Part shown: positions 1-7,232 of the stretch, piece by piece
Layout: every line of letters begins with the position of its first letter
How positions within the stretch are numbered: the first letter of the stretch is position 1
Origin: LSUCC0057 sp048549915
GTDB taxonomy: Bacteria; Pseudomonadota; Gammaproteobacteria; Pseudomonadales; Porticoccaceae
NCBI GenBank assembly: GCA_048549915.1
Contig: JBLYYE010000030.1
Coordinates: 1 to 45,359, forward strand
Direction: 5' to 3'
DNA: 45,359 bases
Position numbers and translations under genes: made by a program
Notes under the pieces: generated by a model
Seen by the model: only the letters and a program-made list of their open reading frames with translations
Database searches by the model: none
What the model was told of the DNA's origin: nothing

Positions 1-110
1 ACTTCCGTGTTGAGTATGAAGTGGCTATCTCTGCTAGTTCTGAACAGAGTATTACAGAGCTAGCACTACCGAGAAAGAGGGTAATTAATCCAGGTAGATC
101 AGTACAGTAA
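1..110 (+). CDS. 3' end of an unidentified protein gene (partial)
   Basis: An open frame enters from the left edge. Its first full codon is at base 3 and it ends in TAA at 108-110, giving the last 35 residues of a protein (begins FRVEYEVAIS, ends PGRSVQ). The stop codon overlaps the ATG of the next gene by one base (TAATG). This is a typical translationally coupled operon junction and the main reason to believe the frame is real. The fragment is too short to assign a family. No membrane segment or recognisable motif is visible in it. Confidence 0.5.
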   Translation, partial: FRVEYEVAISASSEQSITELALPRKRVINPGRSVQ

Positions 111-634
111 TGAGTCTTTTTTTGAGGTTTATGATTTCTTTTGGGTTGGTCTTGGTTCTATCCGGTTGCGGGCCAACATCGGCGCCTGCCGAGTCACTAG
201 CTTCGAGCTTTACAGCTCCCAGAGAGGTATTTTCTGCTAATCAATGCGGCTATAAAAAACCTTCTGCTGAGCTCATCAAAACTAGCAGCGACTGGGCCAG
301 TTGGCTTGCCCGGCTAGGCCATTCAGCAGCCGCAAAACAGTGGCAGCCAGAAGAGAGTCTGTTGCTGGTGGTGGCAGCTGGGCGAAAATCTACCGCGGGT
401 TACCGTTTGATCCTGCGTCAGCAAAGTCGCACTCAACTACAGTTTGAGTTAGTCCGTTACGGGCAGATACAAGCACAAATTATTACATCCCCGTGCCTGG
501 TCGTGGCAATAGATCAAGCGGCTTTAAATCAGCTTGAAAAGATAGTGATCGATTATCAAGGAGAGTTGTTGTTTGCCACTCAGGTTAGGGAGATCCGTCA
601 CTATGGGGTGATTAGAGCTCCCACAGTGCAGTGA
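110..634 (+). CDS. PrcB-like lipoprotein
   Basis: This is a 174-residue predicted lipoprotein. A hydrophobic signal segment (about residues 4-19) ends in the lipobox LSGC, with Cys20 as the lipidation site, so it should sit in the inner or outer membrane facing the periplasm. The body carries the pattern GRKSTAGYRL followed about 30 residues later by ITSPCLVVAI. This resembles the C-terminal domain of the PrcB protease-complex subunit family (GxKxTGGY ... SP..vV). It contains no protease active site, so a binding or structural role is more likely than catalysis. It starts on the stop codon of the upstream frame (TAATG). Its last 23 bases overlap the 3' end of the convergent glycosyltransferase gene. 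The lipoprotein call is firm; the PrcB-like fold is a moderate inference from motif spacing. Confidence 0.75.
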   Translation: MSLFLRFMISFGLVLVLSGCGPTSAPAESLASSFTAPREVFSANQCGYKKPSAELIKTSSDWASWLARLGHSAAAKQWQPEESLLLVVAAGRKSTAGYRLILRQQSRTQLQFELVRYGQIQAQIITSPCLVVAIDQAALNQLEKIVIDYQGELLFATQVREIRHYGVIRAPTVQ

Positions 635-1610
635 GCTGAGCAATGTTTACCGCAATATCGCTGCGCTTGGCCACTTCGAAGCCCCGCTCACGCATCTCAG
701 TTGGATAGGGCGTTCGCAGCCTCTCTGCTGCCTCGTCAAGGTTTTCAAAGGTATAACCAGCGCCGTCTATATAATCCGCCATGTCGGGACGGATATTTTG
801 AATTAAAACTCCACACCCAGATGCCTGCGCCTCTGCTATTGCCATTGGCCAACCCACGTCAGCCAGTGTCCGATCAGCGGTATAAACCAGCCAGCGGGCA
901 CGCTTATAGAGCTTTGGCATACGCCATGGTTCAACAGTATTGCCAATAGTCAGCGGTGAACCGGCTGCTCGATTGTACTCAGTGAGCTTTTCTTCTTTGT
1001 AGCCAATGGGTATCAACTCAAAACTTTTTTCTGGGACTAACTTAGCCAAATCTACATATTCGTGCATGGCCTTTTTGGGTATGCAGGCACCGGTATTAAT
1101 TACTCCATCACCGTTAGGGGATCGGTCAAAAAAGCGCTGATAGTCAACCACAGGATAGGAGGGGATGAGTTTTTCTTGTGAGTATCCGGCCTCGACTAGC
1201 GTTGGGATCATGAAGGGGAATACCAGTAACCCAGCAAAATTGTCTTGCTCAACAAACCGGTTGTATTTCTGCAAATATTCTCTGGGCTTGTTGATCATAT
1301 CGAAGGAGTGGCCACGCACAGTGTAGGGTATATTGCCGGCTGCTTTGGCGGCTGAAGCTACGGTGGGCAGTGTAAACAAGTAGTGCCCGTGGATAACATC
1401 TGGACGTATTTGTTTGATCAGTTTTGCCAGAGTTTCAGCATCGGGAGTGAAAAAGTAGGGGAAATGCATTTTAGTCGGCTTGTCGGGTTTTGAGGTGGCC
1501 GCTACAAACACCTCATAATCACCCACTAAATATTTAATCTCGTTTTCTTTGTAGGTCTGCGACAACTGCGGATAGTTGGTAACAATGATCAGTACAACTT
1601 TTTTGGCCAT
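612..1610 (-). CDS. GT4-like glycosyltransferase
   Basis: This predicted cytoplasmic glycosyltransferase has 332 residues and two Rossmann-like halves (GT-B fold). The N-terminal half begins VVLIIVTNYPQLSQTY and contains RPDVIHGHYLF, a common acceptor-side motif of GT4 enzymes. The C-terminal half has GWPMAIAEAQASG (about residues 253-265), which corresponds to the donor-nucleotide E(x7)E region. The start at 1610 was chosen over longer in-frame starts because GGAGAG lies four bases before this ATG; the longer frame would run into the tRNA gene. The acceptor and sugar cannot be told from the sequence. It is a lone gene between a convergent lipoprotein gene and tRNA-Leu, not inside a recognisable polysaccharide cluster. 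Confidence 0.75.
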   Translation of the reverse strand: MAKKVVLIIVTNYPQLSQTYKENEIKYLVGDYEVFVAATSKPDKPTKMHFPYFFTPDAETLAKLIKQIRPDVIHGHYLFTLPTVASAAKAAGNIPYTVRGHSFDMINKPREYLQKYNRFVEQDNFAGLLVFPFMIPTLVEAGYSQEKLIPSYPVVDYQRFFDRSPNGDGVINTGACIPKKAMHEYVDLAKLVPEKSFELIPIGYKEEKLTEYNRAAGSPLTIGNTVEPWRMPKLYKRARWLVYTADRTLADVGWPMAIAEAQASGCGVLIQNIRPDMADYIDGAGYTFENLDEAAERLRTPYPTEMRERGFEVAKRSDIAVNIAQLTALWEL

Positions 1611-1649
1611 AGTTCTCTCCGCTCCTTGTCTTGATATAAAGCAAAAGGC

Positions 1650-1669
1650 AAAAAAAACCCCGTCGGGGT
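1650..1669 (-). terminator. Terminator after tRNA-Leu
   Basis: Read on the minus strand, ACCCC-GAC-GGGGT is followed by a run of at least seven T. This short GC stem with a U tract lies just past the CCA end of the tRNA. It is a probable intrinsic terminator separating the tRNA from the glycosyltransferase gene. Confidence 0.6.
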
Positions 1670-1685
1670 GACGAGGCTTTCGATA

Positions 1686-1770
1686 TGGTAGCTGAGGCCG
1701 GAATCGAACCGGCACTCCCGAAGGAACAGGATTTTGAATCCAGCGCGTCTACCAGTTCCGCCACTCAGCC
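1686..1770 (-). tRNA. tRNA-Leu, anticodon CAA
   Basis: This is an 85-nt class II tRNA with an encoded CCA end. The acceptor strands GGCTGAG and CTCAGCT pair, the first pair being G-U. The D-arm shows TGGCGGAACTGGTAGACGC. The anticodon loop TTCAAAA gives CAA, which reads UUG leucine codons. The long variable arm is TCC-TTCG-GGA, and the T-arm is GCCGG-TTCGATT-CCGGC. The anticodon stem CTGGA/TCCTG contains one T-T mismatch (28-42) where a pair is normal. The gene lies between a strong promoter (1825-1852) and a terminator (1650-1669). Confidence 0.95.
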
Positions 1771-1824
1771 AAATTGCACTCTGGTAGGTCGGCGCGTGCC
1801 AACGTGTGCAATCAGAAGCCGCGA

Positions 1825-1852
1825 ATTATAGCAGTGGTGCGAGCCCGGTCAA
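1825..1852 (-). promoter_or_regulatory. Sigma-70 promoter of tRNA-Leu
   Basis: On the minus strand TTGACC (1852-1847), a 16-base spacer and TATAAT (1830-1825) form a near-consensus promoter. The bases right after the -10 box (TCGCGGC) are GC-rich. Such a discriminator is typical of stable-RNA promoters under stringent control; that regulation is inference. Confidence 0.75.
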
Positions 1853-1969
1853 CAGATATAGCTGCTCGGGTGCTCGATATAGAGTCAAAACGGTTATAAA
1901 TCCCCAAATTGTTTGGCCGACGGGTTAAATTTCTATAACCTATCCAGCCCATCTCAAACGATCCTATAA

Positions 1970-3037
1970 ATGATTATGCGCAAAGATCTATTTCACTTTG
2001 ATTTGCCATCTGAACTCATTGCAGATGCTCCTACAGCAGAGCGCAGTGGTAGCCGACTGCTGGCGCTGGATAAAAACTCTGGCATTATCGAGCATTGCCA
2101 GTTTTTAGAACTACCCGCTTTGTTAAACTCCGGGGATCTACTGGTTTTTAACAACACCAAAGTTATCCCTGCGAGACTGTGGGGTGAAAAGGCCAGTGGC
2201 GGAAAAATAGAAGTACTTATAGAGCGTATTATCGGCGAACGCTCAGCACTGGCGCATATACGCGCCAGTAAATCGCCAAAGCCGGGTAGCCAGCTCAACT
2301 TCGCCAATGGCTTTAGCGCAGAGATGGCAGCCCGCCACGACGCCTTATTTGAGCTGCAGTTCAACGCACCGCTCCTAGAGCTGCTCGACAAGATCGGCCA
2401 CATGCCACTGCCACCCTATATCGAACGCGAAGATCGCCCGGAGGATCGCGACCGTTATCAGACCGTCTATGCTGATCGCCCCGGGGCAGTGGCAGCCCCC
2501 ACCGCAGGCTTGCATTTTGATGAGGCTATGTTGGCGCAGCTGAAGGCACAAGGTGTCAATACAGCCTTTGTTACGTTGCATGTGGGGGCGGGTACTTTTC
2601 AGCCGGTGCGCGCCGAAAATATAGCTGAGCACAAAATGCACAGCGAGTGGTTAGAGGTAACGCCTCAGGTGGTTGAGGCTATCGAGCAGACAAAAGCCGC
2701 CGGCGGGCGTGTGATTGCTGTTGGCACCACCTCGGTGCGCTCGTTAGAAAGCGCGGCTTGGAAAAACGGGGGTGTATTGGCCGCCTACACGGGCGAAACC
2801 GATATCTTTATCTATCCCGGATACCAGTTCAATGTGATCGATGGGCTTGTCACCAACTTCCATCTGCCCGAATCAACCCTAATTATGTTGGTCTCGGCGC
2901 TGGCTGGCAGAGAAGCTGTACTCGCCGCTTACGCCGAGGCCGTAGCAGAACGGTACCGCTTTTTTAGTTATGGTGATGCGATGTTGATCACTGATTTAAA
3001 CTGCACGGCCCAATCACCAGTAGGATTTTCGCAATGA
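1970..3037 (+). CDS. queA: S-adenosylmethionine:tRNA ribosyltransferase-isomerase QueA
   Basis: QueA transfers and rearranges the ribosyl group of S-adenosylmethionine onto preQ1 at the wobble base of GUN-anticodon tRNAs, making epoxyqueuosine. The product has 355 residues, as expected for the family (E. coli 356). Family blocks are clear: FHFDLPSELIA near the N terminus, LLVFNNTKVIPARL, PLPPYIER, PTAGLHFD, TLHVGAGTFQPVR, and the C-terminal NFHLPESTLIMLV. An in-frame ATG at 1976 (MRKDLFHFDLP) fits the usual family start better than 1970; no clear ribosome site separates them. The stop codon overlaps the tgt start (ATGA), so the two are cotranslated, and Tgt performs the preceding step of the same pathway. 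Confidence 0.97.
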   Translation: MIMRKDLFHFDLPSELIADAPTAERSGSRLLALDKNSGIIEHCQFLELPALLNSGDLLVFNNTKVIPARLWGEKASGGKIEVLIERIIGERSALAHIRASKSPKPGSQLNFANGFSAEMAARHDALFELQFNAPLLELLDKIGHMPLPPYIEREDRPEDRDRYQTVYADRPGAVAAPTAGLHFDEAMLAQLKAQGVNTAFVTLHVGAGTFQPVRAENIAEHKMHSEWLEVTPQVVEAIEQTKAAGGRVIAVGTTSVRSLESAAWKNGGVLAAYTGETDIFIYPGYQFNVIDGLVTNFHLPESTLIMLVSALAGREAVLAAYAEAVAERYRFFSYGDAMLITDLNCTAQSPVGFSQ

Positions 3038-4182
3038 CTGAACGCCTCTGTTTTATGCAATTTGAGAAGCTTGCAGAGGATGGTTTAGCCCGCCGTGGTG
3101 AGATCAGCTTTCCTCGCGGCAAGGTTCAGACACCGGCGTTCATGCCAGTGGGGACTTACGGCACAGTGAAGGGGATGCTGCCGCGCGACATCGAGGCGAT
3201 TGGTGCCGATATTATCCTCGGCAATACCTTTCACCTGATGTTGCGCCCTGGCACGGGTGTGGTTCAGCAACACGGTGATTTGCACGACTTTACTCAGTGG
3301 CAAAAGCCTATTCTTACCGATTCCGGCGGTTTTCAGGTATTTAGTCTTGGCGCCATGCGCAAAATTAGCGAGCAGGGGGTCGAGTTTAAGTCGCCCATCG
3401 ATGGCAGTACAGTATTTATGGGCCCGGAGGAGTCTATTCAAGTTCAGCGCGAACTCGGCTCCGATGTAGTGATGATCTTCGACGAGTGCACCCCTTATCC
3501 TGCTACACCAGAGCAAGCGGAAACATCGATGCAGCTCTCTCTGCGTTGGGCACAGCGCTCAAAGGATGCTCATGGCGATAACCCCGCAGCACTTTTTGGT
3601 ATTGTTCAAGGCGGTATGTACCCTGAGCTGCGCGATCTCAGCTTGGCTGGTTTGGAGCAGATTGGCTTTGATGGCTACGCCATTGGAGGGCTCTCTGTCG
3701 GCGAACCCAAAGAGGAGATGATCAAGGTGCTCGACCATGTTGGCCACCGCCTGCCTAGCGACAAACCGCGCTACCTGATGGGAGTCGGCAAGCCAGCAGA
3801 TATTGTCGAGGCGGTGCGGCGTGGTATTGATATGTTCGATTGCGTGATGCCGACGCGCAACGCCCGCAATGGCCACTTGTTTACCAGTGGCGGTGTGGTG
3901 AAAATACGCAACGCACGTCATCGTCACGACATCGGCCCGCTGGATGCCGAGTGTGACTGTTATACCTGCAGCAATTTCTCCCGCGCTTATCTCTACCACT
4001 TGGAGAAATGCGGTGAAATGCTCGGTGCGCAGCTCAATACGATACATAACCTTCGCTACTATCAGAGCCTCATGGTTCAGCTGCGCAGTGCTATTGAACG
4101 GGGCGAATTAGAGGCTTTTAGCGAGCAGTTTTATCTTGACCAGCAGCGCGAAGCGAACTCTCAGCCAACCGCTAATGGGTAA
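3034..4182 (+). CDS. tgt: tRNA-guanine transglycosylase
   Basis: Tgt swaps guanine 34 for preQ1 in tRNAs for Asp, Asn, His and Tyr, the step before QueA. The 382-residue product has TPAFMPVGTYGTVKGML near the N terminus, the DSGGFQVFSLG block with the catalytic-site aspartate, GIVQGGMYPELR, GGLSVGEPKEEM and MPTRNARNGHLFT. The zinc site is the CxCxxC cluster CDCYTC (about residues 309-314) with a histidine about 25 residues downstream. The GTATG-type overlap with queA sets the start at 3034; ATG at 3055 (MQFEKLAEDG) is closer to the start of E. coli Tgt and is an alternative. In many gammaproteobacteria tgt is followed by yajC-secD-secF. Here an aromatic hydroxylase follows instead. Confidence 0.97.
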   Translation: MTERLCFMQFEKLAEDGLARRGEISFPRGKVQTPAFMPVGTYGTVKGMLPRDIEAIGADIILGNTFHLMLRPGTGVVQQHGDLHDFTQWQKPILTDSGGFQVFSLGAMRKISEQGVEFKSPIDGSTVFMGPEESIQVQRELGSDVVMIFDECTPYPATPEQAETSMQLSLRWAQRSKDAHGDNPAALFGIVQGGMYPELRDLSLAGLEQIGFDGYAIGGLSVGEPKEEMIKVLDHVGHRLPSDKPRYLMGVGKPADIVEAVRRGIDMFDCVMPTRNARNGHLFTSGGVVKIRNARHRHDIGPLDAECDCYTCSNFSRAYLYHLEKCGEMLGAQLNTIHNLRYYQSLMVQLRSAIERGELEAFSEQFYLDQQREANSQPTANG

Positions 4183-4225
4183 GATTGTTATCACTTTGGA
4201 AACAATTATTCCATGGATGACTGCT

Positions 4226-4255
4226 GTTAGGTTAATAGGTTTGGATTAATCTAAC
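4226..4255. promoter_or_regulatory. Inverted repeat, candidate operator before the flavin hydroxylase
   Basis: GTTAGGTTAAT (4226-4236) and ATTAATCTAAC (4245-4255) are inverted copies matching at 10 of 11 positions, separated by eight bases. The repeat lies 32 bases before the hydroxylase ATG. It is AT-rich and has no following T run, so an operator is likelier than a terminator for tgt. The cognate regulator is unknown; the only regulator trace nearby is a truncated AraC-type gene. Confidence 0.4.
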
Positions 4256-4287
4256 CAGATAAACCTCTGATTCATCTGGAGTCTGTG

Positions 4288-5970
4288 ATGTTCACAACGT
4301 ATCAATTCCCTACCTATTCATATCAGCCAAGCTCCGATCAGAGTTCAGCAGAGCTCGTTCGCCATGCTGTAGTTGTCATTGGTGCCGGCCCAGTCGGGAT
4401 GGCACTGGCGGTAGATTTGGCGCAGCACGGGCAAGCCGTAGTGGTGCTAGACGATAACAACACCGTCAGTGTTGGTTCGCGTGCAGTCTGTTACGGCAAG
4501 CGCTTCTTAGATATCAGCGATCGTCTCGGAGTGGGGCAGCGAGCGGTCGACAAGGGCGTTACATGGAACTTGGGCAGGGTCTTTTTTGAAGAGGATCAGA
4601 TCTACACCTTTGATATGCTTCCAGAGCAGCACCATCGTCGTCCAGCATTTATCAATCTTCAGCAATACTACATGGAGGAGTACTACGTTGACCGCATAAG
4701 TGAATTAGACCTAGTCGATCTGCGCTGGAAGAATAAGTTGATCGCCTTGGAGGAGTTAGCAGATGGTGTGTTGTTAACTGTAAATACCCCGGATGGTGAG
4801 TATCAAATTGAAGCGGATTATCTGGTTGCCTGTGATGGTGCCGGTTCGGTCACTCGACAATTGTGTGGTTTAGAGTCTACAGGCCAGATTTTTCAGGACC
4901 ATTTTTTGATCGCCGATGTCGTCATGGAGCCAAAGCGTTTCCCTCCAGAGCGTTGGTTTTGGTTTAACCCTCCATTTCACGAAGGGCAGTCGACACTTTT
5001 GCATCGACAGGCAGACAATGTCTGGCGAATCGACTTTGACCTAGGCTGGGGGGCAGATGTTGAAGAAGAGAAGAAGCCGGAAAATATCATCCCCAGAGTA
5101 AAAAAGTTTTTGGGTGATGACGTCGATTTTGAGCTTGAATGGGCCTCTATTTACACATTTACCTGTCGCAGGATGGAGCAATTTATACACCAGCGCATAA
5201 TTTTTGCAGGAGATGCAGCTCATCAGGTTTCGCCGTTTGGCGCACGCGGCGCTAACTCTGGAGTAGAAGATGCAGATAACTTGGCCTGGAAATTAGTTCA
5301 GCAAATAAAGGGAACAGCAGGGCCGAATCTGCTTGCCAGTTACGCAGTTGAGCGCGAATTTGCCGCTGATGAGAATATCTTAAACTCTACCCGAAGCACG
5401 GACTTTATTACGCCAAAAAATAGCGCTAGCCGCGCATTTCGAGATGCTGTTCTAGAGTTGGCGCGCGAGCATACCTTTGCTCGTCCGCTGATTAATAGCG
5501 GTCGACTCTCGGTGCCTGCAATCCTCACAGAGTCTCCGCTAATTACTGCAGATATCGAAAGCTTCGATTGCAAAATAGTGCCTGGTGCGCCTTGTACCGA
5601 TGGGGTTGTAACTATTAATGGCTGTGAAGATTATTTGCTTACACAACTTGGCAACCGGTTTGTAGCGCTGCTCTTTGCAGATACTCCAGAGCAGATGAGT
5701 GAAGAGATCTGCCAATCGGTAGTAGAGCTTACCAAGCTGCCAGTTGCTATTGATGTTTTGGTGGTTGCTACACAGGTCGAAAGCTGGAACGAGTTTGAGC
5801 CCTGTCCTGTCGTGGTCGACAATTTAGGTGTTGTCGCCCAGCGTTTGGATGGCAGTGCTGGGAGTGTCTATCTGATTCGACCCGATCAGATAGTCGCAGG
5901 GCGACGACGAGAATTTAATCTAGAGCAACTTAAATCCATGCAGCGCTTAGCACTGGGTTACCCTGAGTAG
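4288..5970 (+). CDS. FAD-dependent aromatic hydroxylase, MhaA-like (3-hydroxyphenylacetate 6-hydroxylase candidate)
   Basis: This is a class A flavoprotein monooxygenase of the MhpA/PheA group, 560 residues (about 63 kDa). The N-terminal FAD site is VVVIGAGPVGMALA (GxGxxG at about 32-37). The DG motif CDGAGSVTR is near 182-190, and the GD motif GDAAHQVSPFGARGANSG near 308. A C-terminal thioredoxin-like region follows. The start is the ATG at 4288, six bases after GGAG; the GTG one codon earlier is less well placed. It is followed 10 bases later by a 62-residue gene. This layout and both sizes match the 3-hydroxyphenylacetate 6-hydroxylase of Pseudomonas putida, which pairs the flavoprotein MhaA with a small coupling protein MhaB and makes homogentisate. 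Neighbouring fahA and maiA act on the homogentisate pathway, which supports that substrate. Another phenolic substrate remains possible. Confidence 0.75.
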   Translation: MFTTYQFPTYSYQPSSDQSSAELVRHAVVVIGAGPVGMALAVDLAQHGQAVVVLDDNNTVSVGSRAVCYGKRFLDISDRLGVGQRAVDKGVTWNLGRVFFEEDQIYTFDMLPEQHHRRPAFINLQQYYMEEYYVDRISELDLVDLRWKNKLIALEELADGVLLTVNTPDGEYQIEADYLVACDGAGSVTRQLCGLESTGQIFQDHFLIADVVMEPKRFPPERWFWFNPPFHEGQSTLLHRQADNVWRIDFDLGWGADVEEEKKPENIIPRVKKFLGDDVDFELEWASIYTFTCRRMEQFIHQRIIFAGDAAHQVSPFGARGANSGVEDADNLAWKLVQQIKGTAGPNLLASYAVEREFAADENILNSTRSTDFITPKNSASRAFRDAVLELAREHTFARPLINSGRLSVPAILTESPLITADIESFDCKIVPGAPCTDGVVTINGCEDYLLTQLGNRFVALLFADTPEQMSEEICQSVVELTKLPVAIDVLVVATQVESWNEFEPCPVVVDNLGVVAQRLDGSAGSVYLIRPDQIVAGRRREFNLEQLKSMQRLALGYPE

Positions 5971-5980
5971 GAGATTGGAA

Positions 5981-6169
5981 ATGGCATTGATTACCACCCC
6001 GAATATACCAAACCCGGATGATTTTTTTGCGGCCTTGACTGATCTGCATCGCGATCTGAGTGAATCGGAAAGTCAAGCAGTCAACGCTAAATTGATTTTA
6101 CTATTGGCCAACCATGTCGGCCACAACCAGATTCTGGAAGAAGCGCTCACTCTGGCGGTCAAAAAGTAG
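5981..6169 (+). CDS. Small DUF2783-type protein, MhaB-like coupling partner
   Basis: This is a 62-residue acidic, soluble protein with no membrane segment. The sequence (PNPDDFFAALTDLHRDLS ... AKLILLLANHVGH) resembles the DUF2783 family, which typically sits directly behind flavin aromatic hydroxylases. AGGAG seven bases before the ATG at 5981 sets the start; a TTG two codons earlier is weaker. In P. putida the equivalent small protein MhaB is needed for productive hydroxylation by MhaA, so the likely role here is to couple flavin oxidation to substrate hydroxylation. That function is by analogy of position and size, not from catalytic residues, since none are recognisable. Confidence 0.7.
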   Translation: MALITTPNIPNPDDFFAALTDLHRDLSESESQAVNAKLILLLANHVGHNQILEEALTLAVKK

Positions 6170-6193
6170 CGGTTAGTGGGTTTTGTAGACCCT

Positions 6194-6298
6194 TTAGCGC
6201 GAGTTGCTGCGGCTGCGTCGGTAAGCCTCAGGTGTCATTGCTGTCCACTGCTTGAATGAGCGGCCAAAAGCCGTAGCATCGGAGTAACCAAGCTGAAT
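6194..6298 (-). pseudogene. 3' remnant of an AraC-family regulator
   Basis: The minus strand encodes about 34 residues, LGYSDATAFGRSFKQW then TPEAYRR, ending in a stop at 6194. This is the end of the second helix-turn-helix of AraC/XylS regulators (consensus LGYSD.saFsRaFkrwtG.tP..yR). Upstream of about 6298 the similarity stops abruptly and the reading frame runs antisense through a transporter fragment. The ligand-binding domain and first helix-turn-helix are missing, so no functional regulator can be made. It was probably the regulator of the aromatic genes on either side. Confidence 0.75.
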
Positions 6299-6597
6299 TG
6301 ATACTGTTGGTACCGGCAACACCGATATTGTTGCTGGCTTCCTTGACGCTGTATAAATTTTGTTGGAGTTTTTCGCTTCCTTTTCAATACAGTTTGGTCG
6401 CAACTCTGGATAAGCAAGGCAGCAGTGTTGCAGTGACACCGGCGTTCCACGGCGCTGGTGGCGCGCTCGGCCCTATTGCAGTGGTGGCGCTGCTTGGCGT
6501 CAGCGGCTGGTTGGCGGTGCCACTGGTGGTTATCCTTGCAGTGGGGTTGAGTAGCGGTTTGTTTTGGCTGGCAGTGCGACGCTTTAGCGCTGGCTAA
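6299..6597 (+). pseudogene. 3' remnant of an MFS transporter
   Basis: The plus strand encodes about 99 residues with two strongly hydrophobic segments (LLVPATPILLLASL, and a second around PIAVVALLGVSGWL). Between them lies the cytoplasmic-loop-like stretch TLDKQGSSVAVTPAFHGAG. This looks like the last two or three membrane helices of a major facilitator transporter, ending in its own stop at 6595-6597. No ribosome site or start is present, and similarity begins exactly where the AraC fragment ends. The stop codon overlaps the maiA stop on the other strand. Confidence 0.7.
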
Positions 6598-7232
6598 CTT
6601 GCGGGCGCATCTGGTTGACACTCGGGTGCTGCCTGTTGGAAGGCTTTGAGGCTTTCACAGTTGGCGGTGATTCGGTTGATGTTTGGATAAGCTGCCATCG
6701 GTTGTGAAAAACGCAAAGCGTTGTAGACCTGCGGTATGAGATAACAATCAGCCATGCCGGGTTGATCGCCGCCTGCGAAATCTCTGTCGGCCAGTTGTTT
6801 CTCAATGGCCTCAAAGGTTTCCGCTATCCAATGGTGGTACCAGCGATTCTTAGCGGTCTCATTTAGACCCAGCTCTCCTGTGAGGAATTTCAGTACGCGT
6901 AAGTTGTTCAGTGGATGTGTGTCGCAGCCGATCGCAGCTGCTAATGCTCGGGCCTTAGCGCGCGCTAATGGCTCACCGGGGAGCAGTGATGGTGTTGGAT
7001 AGCTCTCTTCGAGGTATTCAAGGATGGCAGGTGATTGGGTGATCAGCGACCCGTTGGGCAATTCCAGTGCGGGTAACAGGCCCTGCGGATTGAGTGTTAA
7101 GTACTTTTCACTCTTTTGCTCTCCAGCGAGTAGATTTACCGCGGCCGTGCAGTACTCAATCTCTTTTAGATTGAGTGCTATACGCACCCGATAGGCCGCT
7201 GAAGAGCGGTAGTAACCGTGAAGTGTAATCAT
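6594..7232 (-). CDS. maiA: Maleylacetoacetate isomerase
   Basis: This zeta-class glutathione transferase (212 residues) isomerises maleylacetoacetate to fumarylacetoacetate with glutathione as cofactor, in the cytoplasm. The N-terminal thioredoxin-like domain begins ITLHGYYRSSAAYRVRIAL. The paired serines S10-S11 are the zeta-class glutathione-activating motif, with alanine where eukaryotic enzymes have cysteine, as is common in bacteria. NPQGLLPALEL and ITQSPAILEYLEE follow, the latter holding the glutathione-binding Gln-Ser. The C-terminal domain has FAGGDQPGMADCYLIPQVYNA. The start overlaps the fahA stop by four bases. It is the last gene of the VOC-fahA-maiA operon. Confidence 0.93.
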   Translation of the reverse strand: MITLHGYYRSSAAYRVRIALNLKEIEYCTAAVNLLAGEQKSEKYLTLNPQGLLPALELPNGSLITQSPAILEYLEESYPTPSLLPGEPLARAKARALAAAIGCDTHPLNNLRVLKFLTGELGLNETAKNRWYHHWIAETFEAIEKQLADRDFAGGDQPGMADCYLIPQVYNALRFSQPMAAYPNINRITANCESLKAFQQAAPECQPDAPAS

